Shown one piece after another: positions 45,689 to 54,985 of a DNA stretch of 64,000 bases. A model generated the notes under the pieces. The model saw nothing but the letters and a program-made list of their open reading frames with translations, was not told the DNA's origin and made no database searches. This DNA is from Paraburkholderia saeva (GTDB taxonomy: Bacteria > Pseudomonadota > Gammaproteobacteria > Burkholderiales > Burkholderiaceae): the NCBI RefSeq assembly GCF_907164555.1, contig NZ_CAJQZC010000011.1:1-64000 (forward strand), written 5' to 3'. A program made the position numbers and the translations under genes. Within the stretch, counting starts at the first letter, position 1; every line of letters starts with the position of its first letter.

Positions 45689-46282
45689 TCAGAACGCCTT
45701 CTTCCACGCGCCGCCATAAGCGATCTCGCCCAGCGGCTGACGCTGCCGTACCGACTTGTCCCGCTCGCGCAACACCGGGTCGAGCTTGTCGACATCGCCG
45801 TAGTGGCCGAGCGAGATCATCGCGATCACGTCGACATCGGCGGGAATCGCAAACGCGCTACGAAACGCGGGGACATCAAAGCCGCTCATCTGGTGTGCAG
45901 CGAGACCCAGCGCGTGAGCCTGCAAAACGAGTGCCATTGCTGCCGCGCCCGCATCGTACGCTGCACAGCGGTTGATTTCGCCTTTGCTCGTCAGCTTCTG
46001 TGTCGTGACTGCGATCAGTACCGGCGCTGGACCGTTCCATCCCTGGTTGAACGGCACCAGTGTCGCAAAGGCACGCTTGAACGCGACTTCGTCCGTGGTG
46101 CGGTCGAACACGATGAAGCGCCACGGCTGCGCGTTATATGACGAAGGCGCCCAGCGCGCCGCTTCGAGCATCGTATGCAACTGGTCGCGGCTCAACGGTT
46201 CGCTCGAATACGCGCGCGGGCTCCAGCGGCCAGCAAGAAGTTCGTGGATGGGGACAGTTGTTGGAGCGGGTTTTGTAATCAT
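45689..46282 (-). CDS. nitroreductase family protein
   Basis: A 197-residue FMN-dependent nitroreductase-like enzyme. The N-terminal RWSPRAYSSEPLSRDQL and ARWAPSSYNAQPWRFIVFD are the FMN phosphate and ring contacts; GFDVPAFRSAFAIP and MISLGHYGD close the domain. It probably reduces quinones or nitro compounds with NAD(P)H. ATG at 46282. It is flanked by terminators on both sides and so is monocistronic. Confidence 0.86.
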   Translation of the reverse strand: MITKPAPTTVPIHELLAGRWSPRAYSSEPLSRDQLHTMLEAARWAPSSYNAQPWRFIVFDRTTDEVAFKRAFATLVPFNQGWNGPAPVLIAVTTQKLTSKGEINRCAAYDAGAAAMALVLQAHALGLAAHQMSGFDVPAFRSAFAIPADVDVIAMISLGHYGDVDKLDPVLRERDKSVRQRQPLGEIAYGGAWKKAF

Positions 46283-46400
46283 GCGCTTCTCTCAGTCGTG
46301 ATCCAGTCGACGGGCAAACGCCCGGGGCCACATAGCATAACCGGCCTTTGTGCCGCGCGCCGCTTGCACTCGCGCATAAGACAGATTGCGTTACCCAGAA

Positions 46401-46438
46401 AAAACCGGAGCGACATAATCGTCGCTCCGGTTTTTTCG
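46401..46438. terminator. strong bidirectional terminator
   Basis: A perfect 16-bp stem (46401-46416 with 46423-46438, outer A6/T6, core CCGGAGCGAC) and a 6-base loop. It lies between the nitroreductase promoter region and the 3' end of the next minus-strand MFS gene, which it should terminate. Confidence 0.92.
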
Positions 46439-46517
46439 TGTGATGTCCGCTGCGTGGCCGTCGAAGTGCTGAATCGGCCTTACATCATTTAACGCAGTGA
46501 TGACCGCCTGGAAAGCG

Positions 46518-47801
46518 TCAAGCCGCCTGCGCGGCAACCGGCCGCTCGCCGCGATTGATTCGCAGCACGATGACGGAGGCCACGAGACACAATCCGCCCG
46601 AAATCATCGACGCCACGGTGTAAGTGCCGAGGCTTGCGCGCAGCATGCCGGCGCCAAGCGCCGCGAACGCCGCGCCGAGCTGGTGACCGGCCACGACCCA
46701 GCCGAACACGACCGGTGCCGCTTCTTTGCCGTAGACGTCGGTCGCAAGACGCACGGTCGGCGGCACGGTGGCAATCCAGTCGAGGCCGTAGAACACGGCG
46801 AAAAGCGGCAGCCCGAAGAAGTCGATGCCAAACGCATGCGGCAGATACATCAGCGACAGCCCGCGCAACCCGTAGTACCAGAACAACAGCACGCGGCTAT
46901 TGAAGCGATCCGACAACCATCCGGAGAGCGTCGTGCCGAACAGATCGAAGATACCCATCGCGGCGAGCAGCGATGCACCCTGCACTTCGGTCATGCCGTA
47001 GTCGCCGCACATCGCGATCAGATGGGTGCCGACGTAACCATTCGTACTCGCGCCGCAGATAAAGAAGCTGAAGAAGAGCAGCCAGAAGTCGCGCGTCTTG
47101 CTGGCCATTGCCAGCGTGCCGAACGCGATCGCCAGCGGATTCTGCTTCGTCATGTTCGAGGTGACCGGCGCGTCGTGCGGCTCGCCGTACGGGCGAAGCG
47201 CCATGTCGGCGGGACGCTCAGGAAGCAGAAATGCGACGAGCGGCAGCACGATGGCTGCGGCAGCCGCCACCGTGAGCACAACCGGCTGCCAGCCGTGATG
47301 TTGCGCGATCGCGGCGAGAAGCGGCAGGAACACGAGCTGGCCGGTCGCCGAACTCGCGGTCAGGATGCCCATCACGAGACCACGATGCGTCGTGAACCAG
47401 CGCGTCACCACGGTCGCCGACAGCGACAGCGCCGCCACACCCGTCGAGCCGCCGACCATCACGCCCCAGATCAACACCATTTGCCACGGATGCGTCATCA
47501 GCGACGAAAGCGCGACGCCGCCCGCCATCGTCGCAAGCGCGACGAGAAGCGTGGGCCGGACGCCGAACCGTTGCATCGCCGCGGCCGCGAATGGGCCCAT
47601 CAAGCCGTATAGCGCGATATTCACCGAAATCGCGAGGGAGATCGTCGCGCGGCTCCAGCCGAACTGATGTTCGAGCGGCACCATCATCACGCTCGGTGTC
47701 GCCCGCGTGCCAGCAGCCGCAAGCAGCACCAGAAAAACCACCGCCACGGTCAGCCATCCATAGTGGAAGCGCCCCCCAATCAGTCTCGCAGCCCAGTTCA
47801 T
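46518..47801 (-). CDS. MFS transporter (monocarboxylate/oxalate-formate antiporter-like)
   Basis: A 427-residue, 12-segment major facilitator. RFHYGWLTVAVVFLVLLAAAG and GVMVGGSTGVAALSLSATVV resemble the MFS branch that includes monocarboxylate and oxalate/formate carriers. ATG at 47801 (MNWAARLIGGRFHYG); the frame extends upstream without homology. It is divergent from a TetR regulator, with two palindromes between them, so it is the likely target of that regulator. Confidence 0.82.
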   Translation of the reverse strand: MNWAARLIGGRFHYGWLTVAVVFLVLLAAAGTRATPSVMMVPLEHQFGWSRATISLAISVNIALYGLMGPFAAAAMQRFGVRPTLLVALATMAGGVALSSLMTHPWQMVLIWGVMVGGSTGVAALSLSATVVTRWFTTHRGLVMGILTASSATGQLVFLPLLAAIAQHHGWQPVVLTVAAAAAIVLPLVAFLLPERPADMALRPYGEPHDAPVTSNMTKQNPLAIAFGTLAMASKTRDFWLLFFSFFICGASTNGYVGTHLIAMCGDYGMTEVQGASLLAAMGIFDLFGTTLSGWLSDRFNSRVLLFWYYGLRGLSLMYLPHAFGIDFFGLPLFAVFYGLDWIATVPPTVRLATDVYGKEAAPVVFGWVVAGHQLGAAFAALGAGMLRASLGTYTVASMISGGLCLVASVIVLRINRGERPVAAQAA

Positions 47802-47876
47802 CGGTTTTCTTCTCCAGCCGGGGCGCGGCGCCCGTTTTTGCCGCCCGCGCAAATTGTTACGGTTTCAGTAAAGGAC

Positions 47877-47896
47877 TTGTGACAGATCAGTCACAA
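47877..47896. promoter_or_regulatory. operator-like palindrome 1 (MFS / TetR)
   Basis: TTGTGAC, six bases, GTCACAA: perfect 7-bp arms with GATC in the centre, so only two of 20 positions break symmetry. It is 76 bases upstream of the MFS start and 64 upstream of the TetR start. Confidence 0.6.
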
Positions 47897-47911
47897 TGTG
47901 TTGCGATCTTA

Positions 47912-47927
47912 GTTACTGGTCGGTAAC
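47912..47927. promoter_or_regulatory. operator-like palindrome 2 (MFS / TetR)
   Basis: GTTACTGGTCGGTAAC: 5-bp arms GTTAC/GTAAC around a 6-base centre, a form often bound by TetR-family repressors. It lies 33 bases upstream of the TetR start, suggesting autorepression. Confidence 0.55.
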
Positions 47928-47960
47928 ATGTCAAGCGTAAGCAACGGGAGGTAGTACGCC

Positions 47961-48596
47961 ATGTCACAGCGCGAAACGGAAAAACGCACGGCGAATCGTC
48001 GTGCGCGCACCCAGACGGCGGGCCCCGACGCGCAGGCGCATCTGCTGCGCGCGGCGGATGAACTGTTCTATCGCGACGGCGTGCGGGCTGTGGGTGTCGA
48101 TACGGTTGTGGAGCGCGCGGGCGTCAACAAGATGAGCCTCTACCGGCAGTTCTCGTCGAAAGACGATCTCGTGCTGGCGTATCTCGACCGCAAGGACGAA
48201 CAGTTTTTCAGTTACGTCGAAAAGAGCTTCGCGAAGCATCCGGGCGAGCCGGCAAGGCAGCTGCAGCAGTACTTCGACGATCTGGTCGTGCGAGCCTCGG
48301 TGGATGACTATCGCGGCTGCCCGTTCGTGAACATCGCCGTCGAGTTTCCCGACGTGACGCATCCTGCGCGCCAGTTCGTCATCGACAACAAGGCGAGGCT
48401 GATGGCACGACTCCTTTCGCTCGCAACGGAAGCAGGTGCGGACGATCCCGAAGCGCTCGCCAACGCGCTCGGACTCGTGATCGAAGGTGTCTATGCGGCG
48501 AGCCAGACGTATGGCCCGGGCTGTGGGCCCGTGCGCGCCGCGCCGAACGTGGCGGCACAGCTGATCGCCGCGGCCTGCAAAGGCGCGGCCGGCTGA
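47961..48596 (+). CDS. TetR/AcrR family transcriptional regulator
   Basis: A 211-residue regulator. The helix-turn-helix is at about 25-70: LLRAADELFYRDGVRAVGVD, then ERAGVNKMSLYRQFSSKDDL. The rest is the all-helical ligand domain, which has one conserved-looking cysteine (YRGCPFVN). ATG at 47961 follows GGGAGGTAG. It is divergent from an MFS transporter, so it probably represses that gene and itself; the ligand is unknown. Confidence 0.88.
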   Translation: MSQRETEKRTANRRARTQTAGPDAQAHLLRAADELFYRDGVRAVGVDTVVERAGVNKMSLYRQFSSKDDLVLAYLDRKDEQFFSYVEKSFAKHPGEPARQLQQYFDDLVVRASVDDYRGCPFVNIAVEFPDVTHPARQFVIDNKARLMARLLSLATEAGADDPEALANALGLVIEGVYAASQTYGPGCGPVRAAPNVAAQLIAAACKGAAG

Positions 48597-48702
48597 AGGC
48601 CGCCCGCACAGATCCGCAGGAGATCGATCCAGCGCCGCAACGCCCGCGCGAACACTGCCGGCGACGCCGTTAAAATACGGCTTTCCACGTTGCCCTTCCG
48701 CC

Positions 48703-49269
48703 ATGCCGCTGTCTGCCGAAACCCGCGAATCGATTCTTTCCGCCACCCGTCACTGGCTGACGCGGGCGGTCATCGGGCTGAACCTGTGTCCGTTCGCAAA
48801 GAGCGTGCATGTGAAAGGCCAGATCCGCTACACAATCAGCGAAGCCACGAACATGGAAGGTGTGCTCGTCGATCTGGAAGCCGAACTGCAGACGCTGGCG
48901 GACACCGATCCCGCCGACATCGACACCACGCTTCTGATCATTCCGGACGCGCTCGGCGATTTCCTCGAATACAACGACTGCCTGTTTTTCGCGGACCGGA
49001 TGTTGAAGCAGATGCGTCTCGAAGGCGAATTGCAGATCGCGAGCTTTCATCCGCAGTATCAGTTCGAAGGCGCCGGGCCGGACGATATCGAAAACTACAC
49101 GAATCGCGCGCCGTATCCCGTTCTGCACCTTCTGCGCGAAGCGAGCATCGAGCGGGCCGTCGATGCGCTTCCCGACGCGGCCGATATCTACGAACGCAAT
49201 CAGGAAACGATGCAGCGGTTGGGCCTTGAGGGCTGGCGCAAATGGATGAGCGAGCCGGCCAAAGACTGA
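48703..49269 (+). CDS. DUF1415 family protein
   Basis: A 188-residue protein of the DUF1415 family. The hallmark GLNLCPFAKSV lies near residue 25, followed by TTLLIIPDALGDFLEYNDCL, FHPQYQFEG and NRAPYPVLHLLRE. Function is unknown; the family is widespread in proteobacteria. ATG at 48703 begins 106 bp after the TetR gene. It ends facing a convergent methyltransferase. Confidence 0.88.
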   Translation: MPLSAETRESILSATRHWLTRAVIGLNLCPFAKSVHVKGQIRYTISEATNMEGVLVDLEAELQTLADTDPADIDTTLLIIPDALGDFLEYNDCLFFADRMLKQMRLEGELQIASFHPQYQFEGAGPDDIENYTNRAPYPVLHLLREASIERAVDALPDAADIYERNQETMQRLGLEGWRKWMSEPAKD

Positions 49270-49348
49270 CGTCCGGAATGCCGGAGCGCATCACCCGAGC
49301 GTGAACGCATGCACCCGACGCGCCTGCTCACGGTACACGCCACGCAGA

Positions 49349-50221
49349 TCAAACCACTTCCGGCACAAAGAACCGCTCACGCAGCTCACCGAGCCCGAGC
49401 GTCTCCATGACTTCATTGAGCCGTTCCGCCGGCCGGCGGCGCGGCAGATCCTTATAGTGGGCAATGATGAGTTCGTTCTTCATCGAATGTTCCCAGCCGA
49501 CGAGTTCCGTCACGCTCACCTGATAGCCATGCGCTTCGAGTTGCAGGCAGCGCAGCACGTTCGTGATCTGGCTGCCGAACTCGCGCGTATGCAGTGGATG
49601 GCGCCAGATTTCCGTCAGCGCATGCCCGAGCGAGCGGCTCTTGTTGCTGCGCAGCACGCCCGCCACTTCCGCCTGACAGCACGGCACCACGACGATGTAC
49701 TTTGCCTTTTTCTCCAGCGCGAAGCGGATTGCATCGTCGGTGGCGGTGTTGCAGGCGTGCAGCGCCGTGACGATGTCGATTGCGGCCGGCAGACGCTCCG
49801 ACGTGATCGACTCCGCCACCGACAGATTCACGAACGACATCCCGCCGAAACCTAGCCGCGCCGCCAGTTCTTCCGATTTCGTGACGAGGTCTTCGCGCGT
49901 CTCGATGCCGTAGATGTGCGATGCGTCCTGTTGTTCCTTGAAAAACAGGTCGTACAGGATAAAACCCAGATAGGACTTCCCCGCGCCGTGATCGACGAGC
50001 GTAAGGCTGCCCTGCGAATCCTTCAGATCTTTCAGGAGCGGCTCGATGAACTGGAACAGGTGATAGACCTGCTTCAGCTTGCGCCGGCTGTCCTGATTCA
50101 TCGTGCCGTCGCGCGTGAGGATGTGCAGCTCCTTCAGCAACTCGATCGACTGATTCGGACGGATTTCGTGAGTTTTCGCCGCTTTCGGCGGCTTTGCGGA
50201 ACTGGCGGATCGGGTAGACAT
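49349..50221 (-). CDS. class I SAM-dependent methyltransferase (Methyltransf_32-like)
   Basis: A 290-residue protein. SAM motif I is LTLVDHGAGKSYLGFILYDL at about 73-92, with the acidic partner in YGIETREDLV. ALHACNTATDDAIRFAL and VVPCCQAEV form a DxHACNxATD/CC pattern typical of the Methyltransf_32 group, whose substrates are mostly unknown. ATG at 50221. The first 20 residues are basic and likely disordered. Confidence 0.8.
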   Translation of the reverse strand: MSTRSASSAKPPKAAKTHEIRPNQSIELLKELHILTRDGTMNQDSRRKLKQVYHLFQFIEPLLKDLKDSQGSLTLVDHGAGKSYLGFILYDLFFKEQQDASHIYGIETREDLVTKSEELAARLGFGGMSFVNLSVAESITSERLPAAIDIVTALHACNTATDDAIRFALEKKAKYIVVVPCCQAEVAGVLRSNKSRSLGHALTEIWRHPLHTREFGSQITNVLRCLQLEAHGYQVSVTELVGWEHSMKNELIIAHYKDLPRRRPAERLNEVMETLGLGELRERFFVPEVV

Positions 50222-50607
50222 CGAATTTGTGCAGCGCCAACTGCACCGCGAACGTGCGACAGATGACGGAAGGATTGAAAAGATACTGCCAGTTTACCGA
50301 AAAGCGCAGACAGGAACCGGGTGCGTCCGCGCGAAGAGCGAGAAAACCGCCGCAGACACATCGTGCGCCGGGAACGCTTCATGCCGAATGTGACGTATCG
50401 CGCGCGTAGAACGCGGCGACGCGCCCACGGTCGGCATTTCCGCTTCGCCCTGACGGGGAGCGGCACAAATCATCAACACAAGCAGCTGCTCTGAGCGGAA
50501 CAGCTAGCGGGTGGGAGGTCGGTACCGGAATCCCGGGCCGGACGTTACGTAACCTGCAGCGCGCCGTGACCGGACAAGAAGCACGCTCAGACGAAAATGA
50601 GGCTGCA
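50222..50607. other. 386-bp intergenic region
   Basis: No gene that I can support. It contains a perfect 10-bp palindrome, GTTACGTAAC (50544-50553), 54 bases before the next ORF, which could be a regulator half of its promoter. Nothing else stands out. Confidence 0.4.
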
Positions 50608-50928
50608 ATGGACGCGATACCGAACGGAAACGCGGAGCAGAAGTTCCAGGAGATGATGACGAAACTCCTGACCACGCCCGCGTGGACAGAGAAACAGCAG
50701 ATCGAACTCGAAATGGCGCGCGACATCTCGGTGGAGATGCTGCGAATTGCCGAGTTGATGCGTGATGGCGCCGTCGACATGGAAACCTGTCTGACGCTGC
50801 TCAAATACGCAAAGGTACTCGACTTCGTCATGACGACGCTGGCTTCGCGGCGTGACATCAAACCCCAGACACTCCGCGTGATCTTCAAGCTCGCCGGCCT
50901 GAAGGTCGATGAGGAGTACCCGGGTTGA
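50608..50928 (+). CDS. uncharacterised small helical protein
   Basis: A 106-residue protein that I do not recognise. It is predicted almost wholly alpha-helical (KFQEMMTKLLTTPAWTEKQQ; VSVEMLRIAELMRDG-like heptads), with no signal peptide or membrane segment and a pI near neutral. ATG at 50608 follows ATGAGG; an upstream in-frame start at 50566 adds 14 residues. It stands alone with its own 386-bp upstream region. The methionine-rich N-terminal half is unusual. Confidence 0.6.
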   Translation: MDAIPNGNAEQKFQEMMTKLLTTPAWTEKQQIELEMARDISVEMLRIAELMRDGAVDMETCLTLLKYAKVLDFVMTTLASRRDIKPQTLRVIFKLAGLKVDEEYPG

Positions 50929-50994
50929 CGGAACTGACCGTTTCGATCTGCCCCTGAAGGCGGCGCGCGGCGGGCTGCCTTCAGCCTCAGGTTT

Positions 50995-51705
50995 TCATCG
51001 TCGTACGCGCGTCATCAGACGCGCGTACGACGCTTTCAGATGTCGCTGGACTGCCGCATGCGCCTGCACGGGATCGCGTGCTTCGAGCGCTTCCAGAATG
51101 GCGCGGTGTTCATCGAGCGCGGCCGCCCACGTATCTTCCCCTTCAAAATGCACCCGCAGCTTCGACGACAACGGGCTGTGCCGTTCGTCGAACAGCTCGG
51201 CGATCGTCTTCACCAGCACGTCGTTATCCGACATCTGCGCGATGCACAGGTGAAATTGCCGGTCGGCTGCGAGCGGAATCTGGCCGGCGGCGACTTCCGA
51301 CGCCATCCGCTCGTACAGGGCGCGCAGCGTCCGGAGCGCCTTCGGTTTCGCGAACGGCGCGACGCTCGCCGCGATTGCGCCTTCGATCAGCGAGCGGGCG
51401 TCCATGATTTCGCGCGGGCTTTCGCCGAGTGCGCCCGAATCGGATGTGAGCGCGGCCGCTGTAACGGAGGCCGGGCGCGAACTGACATACACGCCCGACC
51501 CCATGCGGATTTCCACACGCCCTTCCAGCTCCAGCGCAACGAGCGCCTCGCGCACCGACGGACGCGACACGCCCAGCGTCTGCGCCAGTTCGCGCTCGGA
51601 CGGCAGGCGTCCGTTCGGCGCAAATCCCTGCTGGCCGATCAGGTCGCGCAGCTTGTCAGCGATCTGGAGATACAGACGACGCGTTTCGAGGGGTTTGACT
51701 GACAA
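50995..51705 (-). CDS. FadR/GntR family transcriptional regulator
   Basis: A regulator with a winged helix (LYLQIADKLRDLIGQQGFAP, LPSERELAQTLGVSRPSVRE) and a C-terminal FCD domain whose metal-binding histidines appear in FHLCIAQMSDN and DEHRAILEAL. TTG at 51705 gives 236 residues, starting MSVKPLETRRLYLQ, and has GGAG eight bases upstream. ATG at 51792 would add a 29-residue basic extension and is the alternative. It is divergent from galactarate/altronate dehydratase and probably controls it in response to a sugar acid. Confidence 0.85.
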   Translation of the reverse strand: MSVKPLETRRLYLQIADKLRDLIGQQGFAPNGRLPSERELAQTLGVSRPSVREALVALELEGRVEIRMGSGVYVSSRPASVTAAALTSDSGALGESPREIMDARSLIEGAIAASVAPFAKPKALRTLRALYERMASEVAAGQIPLAADRQFHLCIAQMSDNDVLVKTIAELFDERHSPLSSKLRVHFEGEDTWAAALDEHRAILEALEARDPVQAHAAVQRHLKASYARLMTRVRR

Positions 51706-51814
51706 GCGTGGCTCCGGGCGGCTAGACGGTTCGATGGCGGCAAAGCGTGGATTGTAACCAGCGAGACGACGGGCGATCTGGCGCTTCGCCATCCCGTGTA
51801 TGCGCAGATCAAAC

Positions 51815-51866
51815 TGGCTTGACCAGATTAGCAACACACTTCTATGATCGGCAACTGGTCAGGCCG
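51815..51866. promoter_or_regulatory. FadR-type operator candidates
   Basis: TGGCTTGACCA (51815-51825, inside CTGG-N5-CCAG) fits the FadR-family half-site pattern TNGTNNNACNA with one mismatch. A weaker copy, TGGTCAGGCCG, lies at 51856-51866. Both are between the regulator and the divergent dehydratase gene. Confidence 0.5.
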
Positions 51867-51990
51867 AAATAACGTCCCGCTGGTATCCGGTACTGCTCGG
51901 TCCCACGATCAAAAAGTCCAGCTGGCGATGAGCCCCGCCCGGACACAACGCGCTCCGTCCCCCGCATAGACGAAACAACAGAGGTTTCCC

Positions 51991-53556
51991 ATGTCGAGCC
52001 CAACGCTTGCAACCCCCGGCAGCGCCACCGCGCACGCCGTGATCCGCCTGCATCCAAACGACGACGTCGTGATTGCGACACGTCAGCTCGTCTCAGGCAC
52101 ACGGATCGACGCCGAAGATCTCGTCGTCTCGGGGCTGATTCCGCCGGGCCACAAGATCGCGACGCGCGCGATCACGAAGGGCGAACCGGTCAAACGCTAC
52201 AACCAGATCATCGGCGTCGCGCGGGAGAACATCGCGCGCGGTCAGCACGTGCACGTGCAGAATCTCGGCATGGCGGATTTCTCGCGTGATCACGCGTTTG
52301 GCGTCGACCAGCATCCCACGGCATATACAGGCGAGCCGGCGCACTTCATGGGCATTCGCCGCGACGACGGCCGCGTCGCGACGCGCAACTACATTGGCGT
52401 CTTGACGAGCGTGAACTGCTCGGCGACGGTTGCACGCGCGATCGCCGATCATTTCCGGCGCGACGTGCATCCGGAGGCGCTCGCGGATTTTCCGAACGTC
52501 GACGGTGTGATCGCGCTCACCCACGGTCTCGGCTGCGGCATCGACATGCAGGGCGAAGGCATCCGCATCCTGCGCCGCACGCTCGCGGGTTATGCGATGC
52601 ATCCGAACTTCGCGTCGGTGCTGTTCGTCGGCCTTGGCTGCGAGACAAACCAGATCGGCGGCGTGCTTGAAGCCGGCGGACTGCGCGACGACAAGCCGCG
52701 TCTGCGCAGCTTCACGATCCAGGACAGCGGCGGCACGCGCAAGACGATCGAGCACGGTATCGCGATGGTCCGCGAGATGCTGGTCGACGCGAACCGCGCG
52801 ACGCGCGAACCACTGCCTGCGTCGCACATCGTCGTCGGCCTGCAATGCGGCGGCTCGGACGGCTATTCCGGCATTTCGGCGAACCCGGTGCTCGGCGCGG
52901 CTGTCGACCGTCTGGTGCAAAACGGCGGCACGGCGATCCTGTCGGAAACGCCGGAAGTTTATGGCGCCGAGCATCTGCTCACGCGGCGCGCGGTGAGCCG
53001 CGAAGTCGGCGAGAAGCTGCTCGCGCGCATCGCCTGGTGGCAGGACTATTGCGAGCGCAACGGCGCGGCGCTCGACAACAATCCGTCGGCGGGCAACAAG
53101 GTCGGCGGCCTCACGACGATCCTCGAAAAATCGCTCGGCGCGGTTGCGAAAGGCGGCACGACGAATCTCGTCGAAGTGTACGAATACGCGCAGCCAGTCA
53201 CGGCGAAAGGCTTCGTGTTCATGGATTCACCGGGTTATGACCCGATGTCGGCGACGGGCCAGGTGGCGTCGGGCGCGAACCTGATCTGCTTCACGACCGG
53301 GCGCGGTTCCGCGTACGGCTGCGCGCCGTCGCCATCGCTAAAGCTCGCGACGAACACGCCGCTGTGGGAGCGTCAGGAAGACGACATGGACATCAACTGC
53401 GGCGGCGTGATCGACGGCACGGCGAGCATCAACGAACTCGGCGAAGCGGTGTTTCGCATGATGCTCGACTGCGCGTCGGGCAAACCGTCGAAGAGCGAAC
53501 TGCACGGATATGGCCAGAACGAGTTCGTGCCCTGGCAGGTGGGCGTCGTGACCTGA
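51991..53556 (+). CDS. garD: galactarate/altronate dehydratase (UxaA/GarD family)
   Basis: A 521-residue UxaA-family dehydratase with an N-terminal SAF domain (about 15-95) and a large C-terminal domain (NYIGVLTSVNCSATVARAIA, GCGIDMQGEG, FVGLGCETNQIGG, LQCGGSDGYSGISANPVLG). The length is closer to E. coli galactarate dehydratase GarD (523) than to altronate dehydratase UxaA (495). ATG at 51991 follows AGAGGTTTCCC. It acts on a hexarate or hexonate; the exact substrate is uncertain. No other sugar-acid genes adjoin it. Confidence 0.82.
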   Translation: MSSPTLATPGSATAHAVIRLHPNDDVVIATRQLVSGTRIDAEDLVVSGLIPPGHKIATRAITKGEPVKRYNQIIGVARENIARGQHVHVQNLGMADFSRDHAFGVDQHPTAYTGEPAHFMGIRRDDGRVATRNYIGVLTSVNCSATVARAIADHFRRDVHPEALADFPNVDGVIALTHGLGCGIDMQGEGIRILRRTLAGYAMHPNFASVLFVGLGCETNQIGGVLEAGGLRDDKPRLRSFTIQDSGGTRKTIEHGIAMVREMLVDANRATREPLPASHIVVGLQCGGSDGYSGISANPVLGAAVDRLVQNGGTAILSETPEVYGAEHLLTRRAVSREVGEKLLARIAWWQDYCERNGAALDNNPSAGNKVGGLTTILEKSLGAVAKGGTTNLVEVYEYAQPVTAKGFVFMDSPGYDPMSATGQVASGANLICFTTGRGSAYGCAPSPSLKLATNTPLWERQEDDMDINCGGVIDGTASINELGEAVFRMMLDCASGKPSKSELHGYGQNEFVPWQVGVVT

Positions 53557-53673
53557 AACCGTCTGGCAGGCGCGACGCGCCGCTGCCCGCGCGTTTGCTC
53601 CGCTTCGCCGTGGGTGTGAAAATGGCGCACCTCGCGTCCTCGCACGCTTCTCTCTCTTCTTCGCCCCCGCTGC

Positions 53674-54960
53674 ATGTCCCCTTCGCACGATTCTGTTTCT
53701 GTCGCCGTCATCGGCGGCGGCCCGGCCGGTTTGATGGCCGCCGAGGCGCTCGTCCGGCGCGGCGTGCGCGTCGACGTGTATGACGCGATGCCTTCCGTCG
53801 GCCGCAAGTTCCTGATGGCCGGCAAAGGCGGTATGAACATCACGCACGCCGAGCCGCTCACACCGTTTCTCGGCCGCTATGGCGCGCGCCGCGAGCAGAT
53901 CGCGCCGCTTCTCGGCGCGTTCGGCCCCGACGCGCTGCGCGCGTGGCTGACGGAACTGGGCGTTTCGACGTTCGTCGGCAGCTCCGGACGTGTGTTCCCG
54001 ACCGACATGAAGGCGGCGCCCATGCTGCGCGCGTGGCTGCACCGGCTGAAAGAAACCGGCGTGCGGTTCCACATGCGCCACAAATGGACAGGCTGGGACA
54101 GCGACGCACAGTCGCCCGGCACGCCGAAGCACGTGCTGCGCTTCACGACGACCGGCGACGACGGCGAGCATCACGTAACAGCCGATGCGGTCGTCTTCGC
54201 GCTCGGAGGAGGCAGCTGGCCGCGGCTTGGATCGGACGCTGCGTGGGTGCCGCTGATGCAGGCACGCGGCGTTTCGATCGCGCCGCTGCTCCCGTCGAAC
54301 TGCGGCTTCGACGCCGACTGGAGCGTGTATTTCCGTGAACGTTTCGCCGGCCAGCCGGTGAAACCCGTCGCCATTTCCGCTATCGATATAGACAAAAAAG
54401 TCCATTATCGAAAAGGTGAGTTCATTTCGACAGAAACCGGGATCGAGGGCAGCCTGGTGTACGCGCTTTCGTCGGTGATCCGGGATCGTCTGCTGGCGGA
54501 TGGCGAGGTCGTCATTCACCTCGATCTCGCGCCCGCACACTCCGCCGAACGCGTCGCGGACGAGGTCACGCGGCCGCGCGGATCGCGCTCGATGTCGACG
54601 CATCTGCATGGCCGGCTCGGCATTTCGGGCGTCAAGGCGGGTTTGCTGCGGGAGTGTCTGTCGAAGGAAGCGTTCGCCGATACACACATTCTTGCGCACG
54701 CGATCAAGGCGCTGCCGCTGCGCCTGACACGCGCGCGGCCCATCGACGAAGCGATCAGCAGTGCGGGCGGCATTCCGTTCGAGGCGCTCGATGCGCACCT
54801 GATGCTGCAGCAGATTCCGGGCGCGTTCTGCGCCGGCGAAATGCTCGACTGGGAAGCCCCGACGGGCGGCTACCTGCTCACGGCCTGCTTTGCGAGCGGC
54901 CTCGTCGCCGGGCAAGGCGCGGCAGATTATGTCCGGGCACCGGCATCAACGCCGGAGTAA
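53674..54960 (+). CDS. NAD(P)/FAD-dependent flavoprotein (HI0933/BaiN-like, TIGR03862 type)
   Basis: A 428-residue FAD protein. The dinucleotide loop is VSVAVIGGGPAGLMAAEAL; KFLMAGKGGMNITHAEP is the hallmark of the HI0933 group; FALGGGSWPRLGSDAAW and the C-terminal FCAGEMLDWEAPTGGYLL complete the fold. It is about 118 bp after the dehydratase gene. The substrate is unknown; some relatives are predicted to reduce unsaturated acids. ATG at 53674 lacks a good ribosome-binding site. Confidence 0.84.
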   Translation: MSPSHDSVSVAVIGGGPAGLMAAEALVRRGVRVDVYDAMPSVGRKFLMAGKGGMNITHAEPLTPFLGRYGARREQIAPLLGAFGPDALRAWLTELGVSTFVGSSGRVFPTDMKAAPMLRAWLHRLKETGVRFHMRHKWTGWDSDAQSPGTPKHVLRFTTTGDDGEHHVTADAVVFALGGGSWPRLGSDAAWVPLMQARGVSIAPLLPSNCGFDADWSVYFRERFAGQPVKPVAISAIDIDKKVHYRKGEFISTETGIEGSLVYALSSVIRDRLLADGEVVIHLDLAPAHSAERVADEVTRPRGSRSMSTHLHGRLGISGVKAGLLRECLSKEAFADTHILAHAIKALPLRLTRARPIDEAISSAGGIPFEALDAHLMLQQIPGAFCAGEMLDWEAPTGGYLLTACFASGLVAGQGAADYVRAPASTPE

Positions 54961-54985
54961 GAACCCGACGCCGCAACACTCGACA

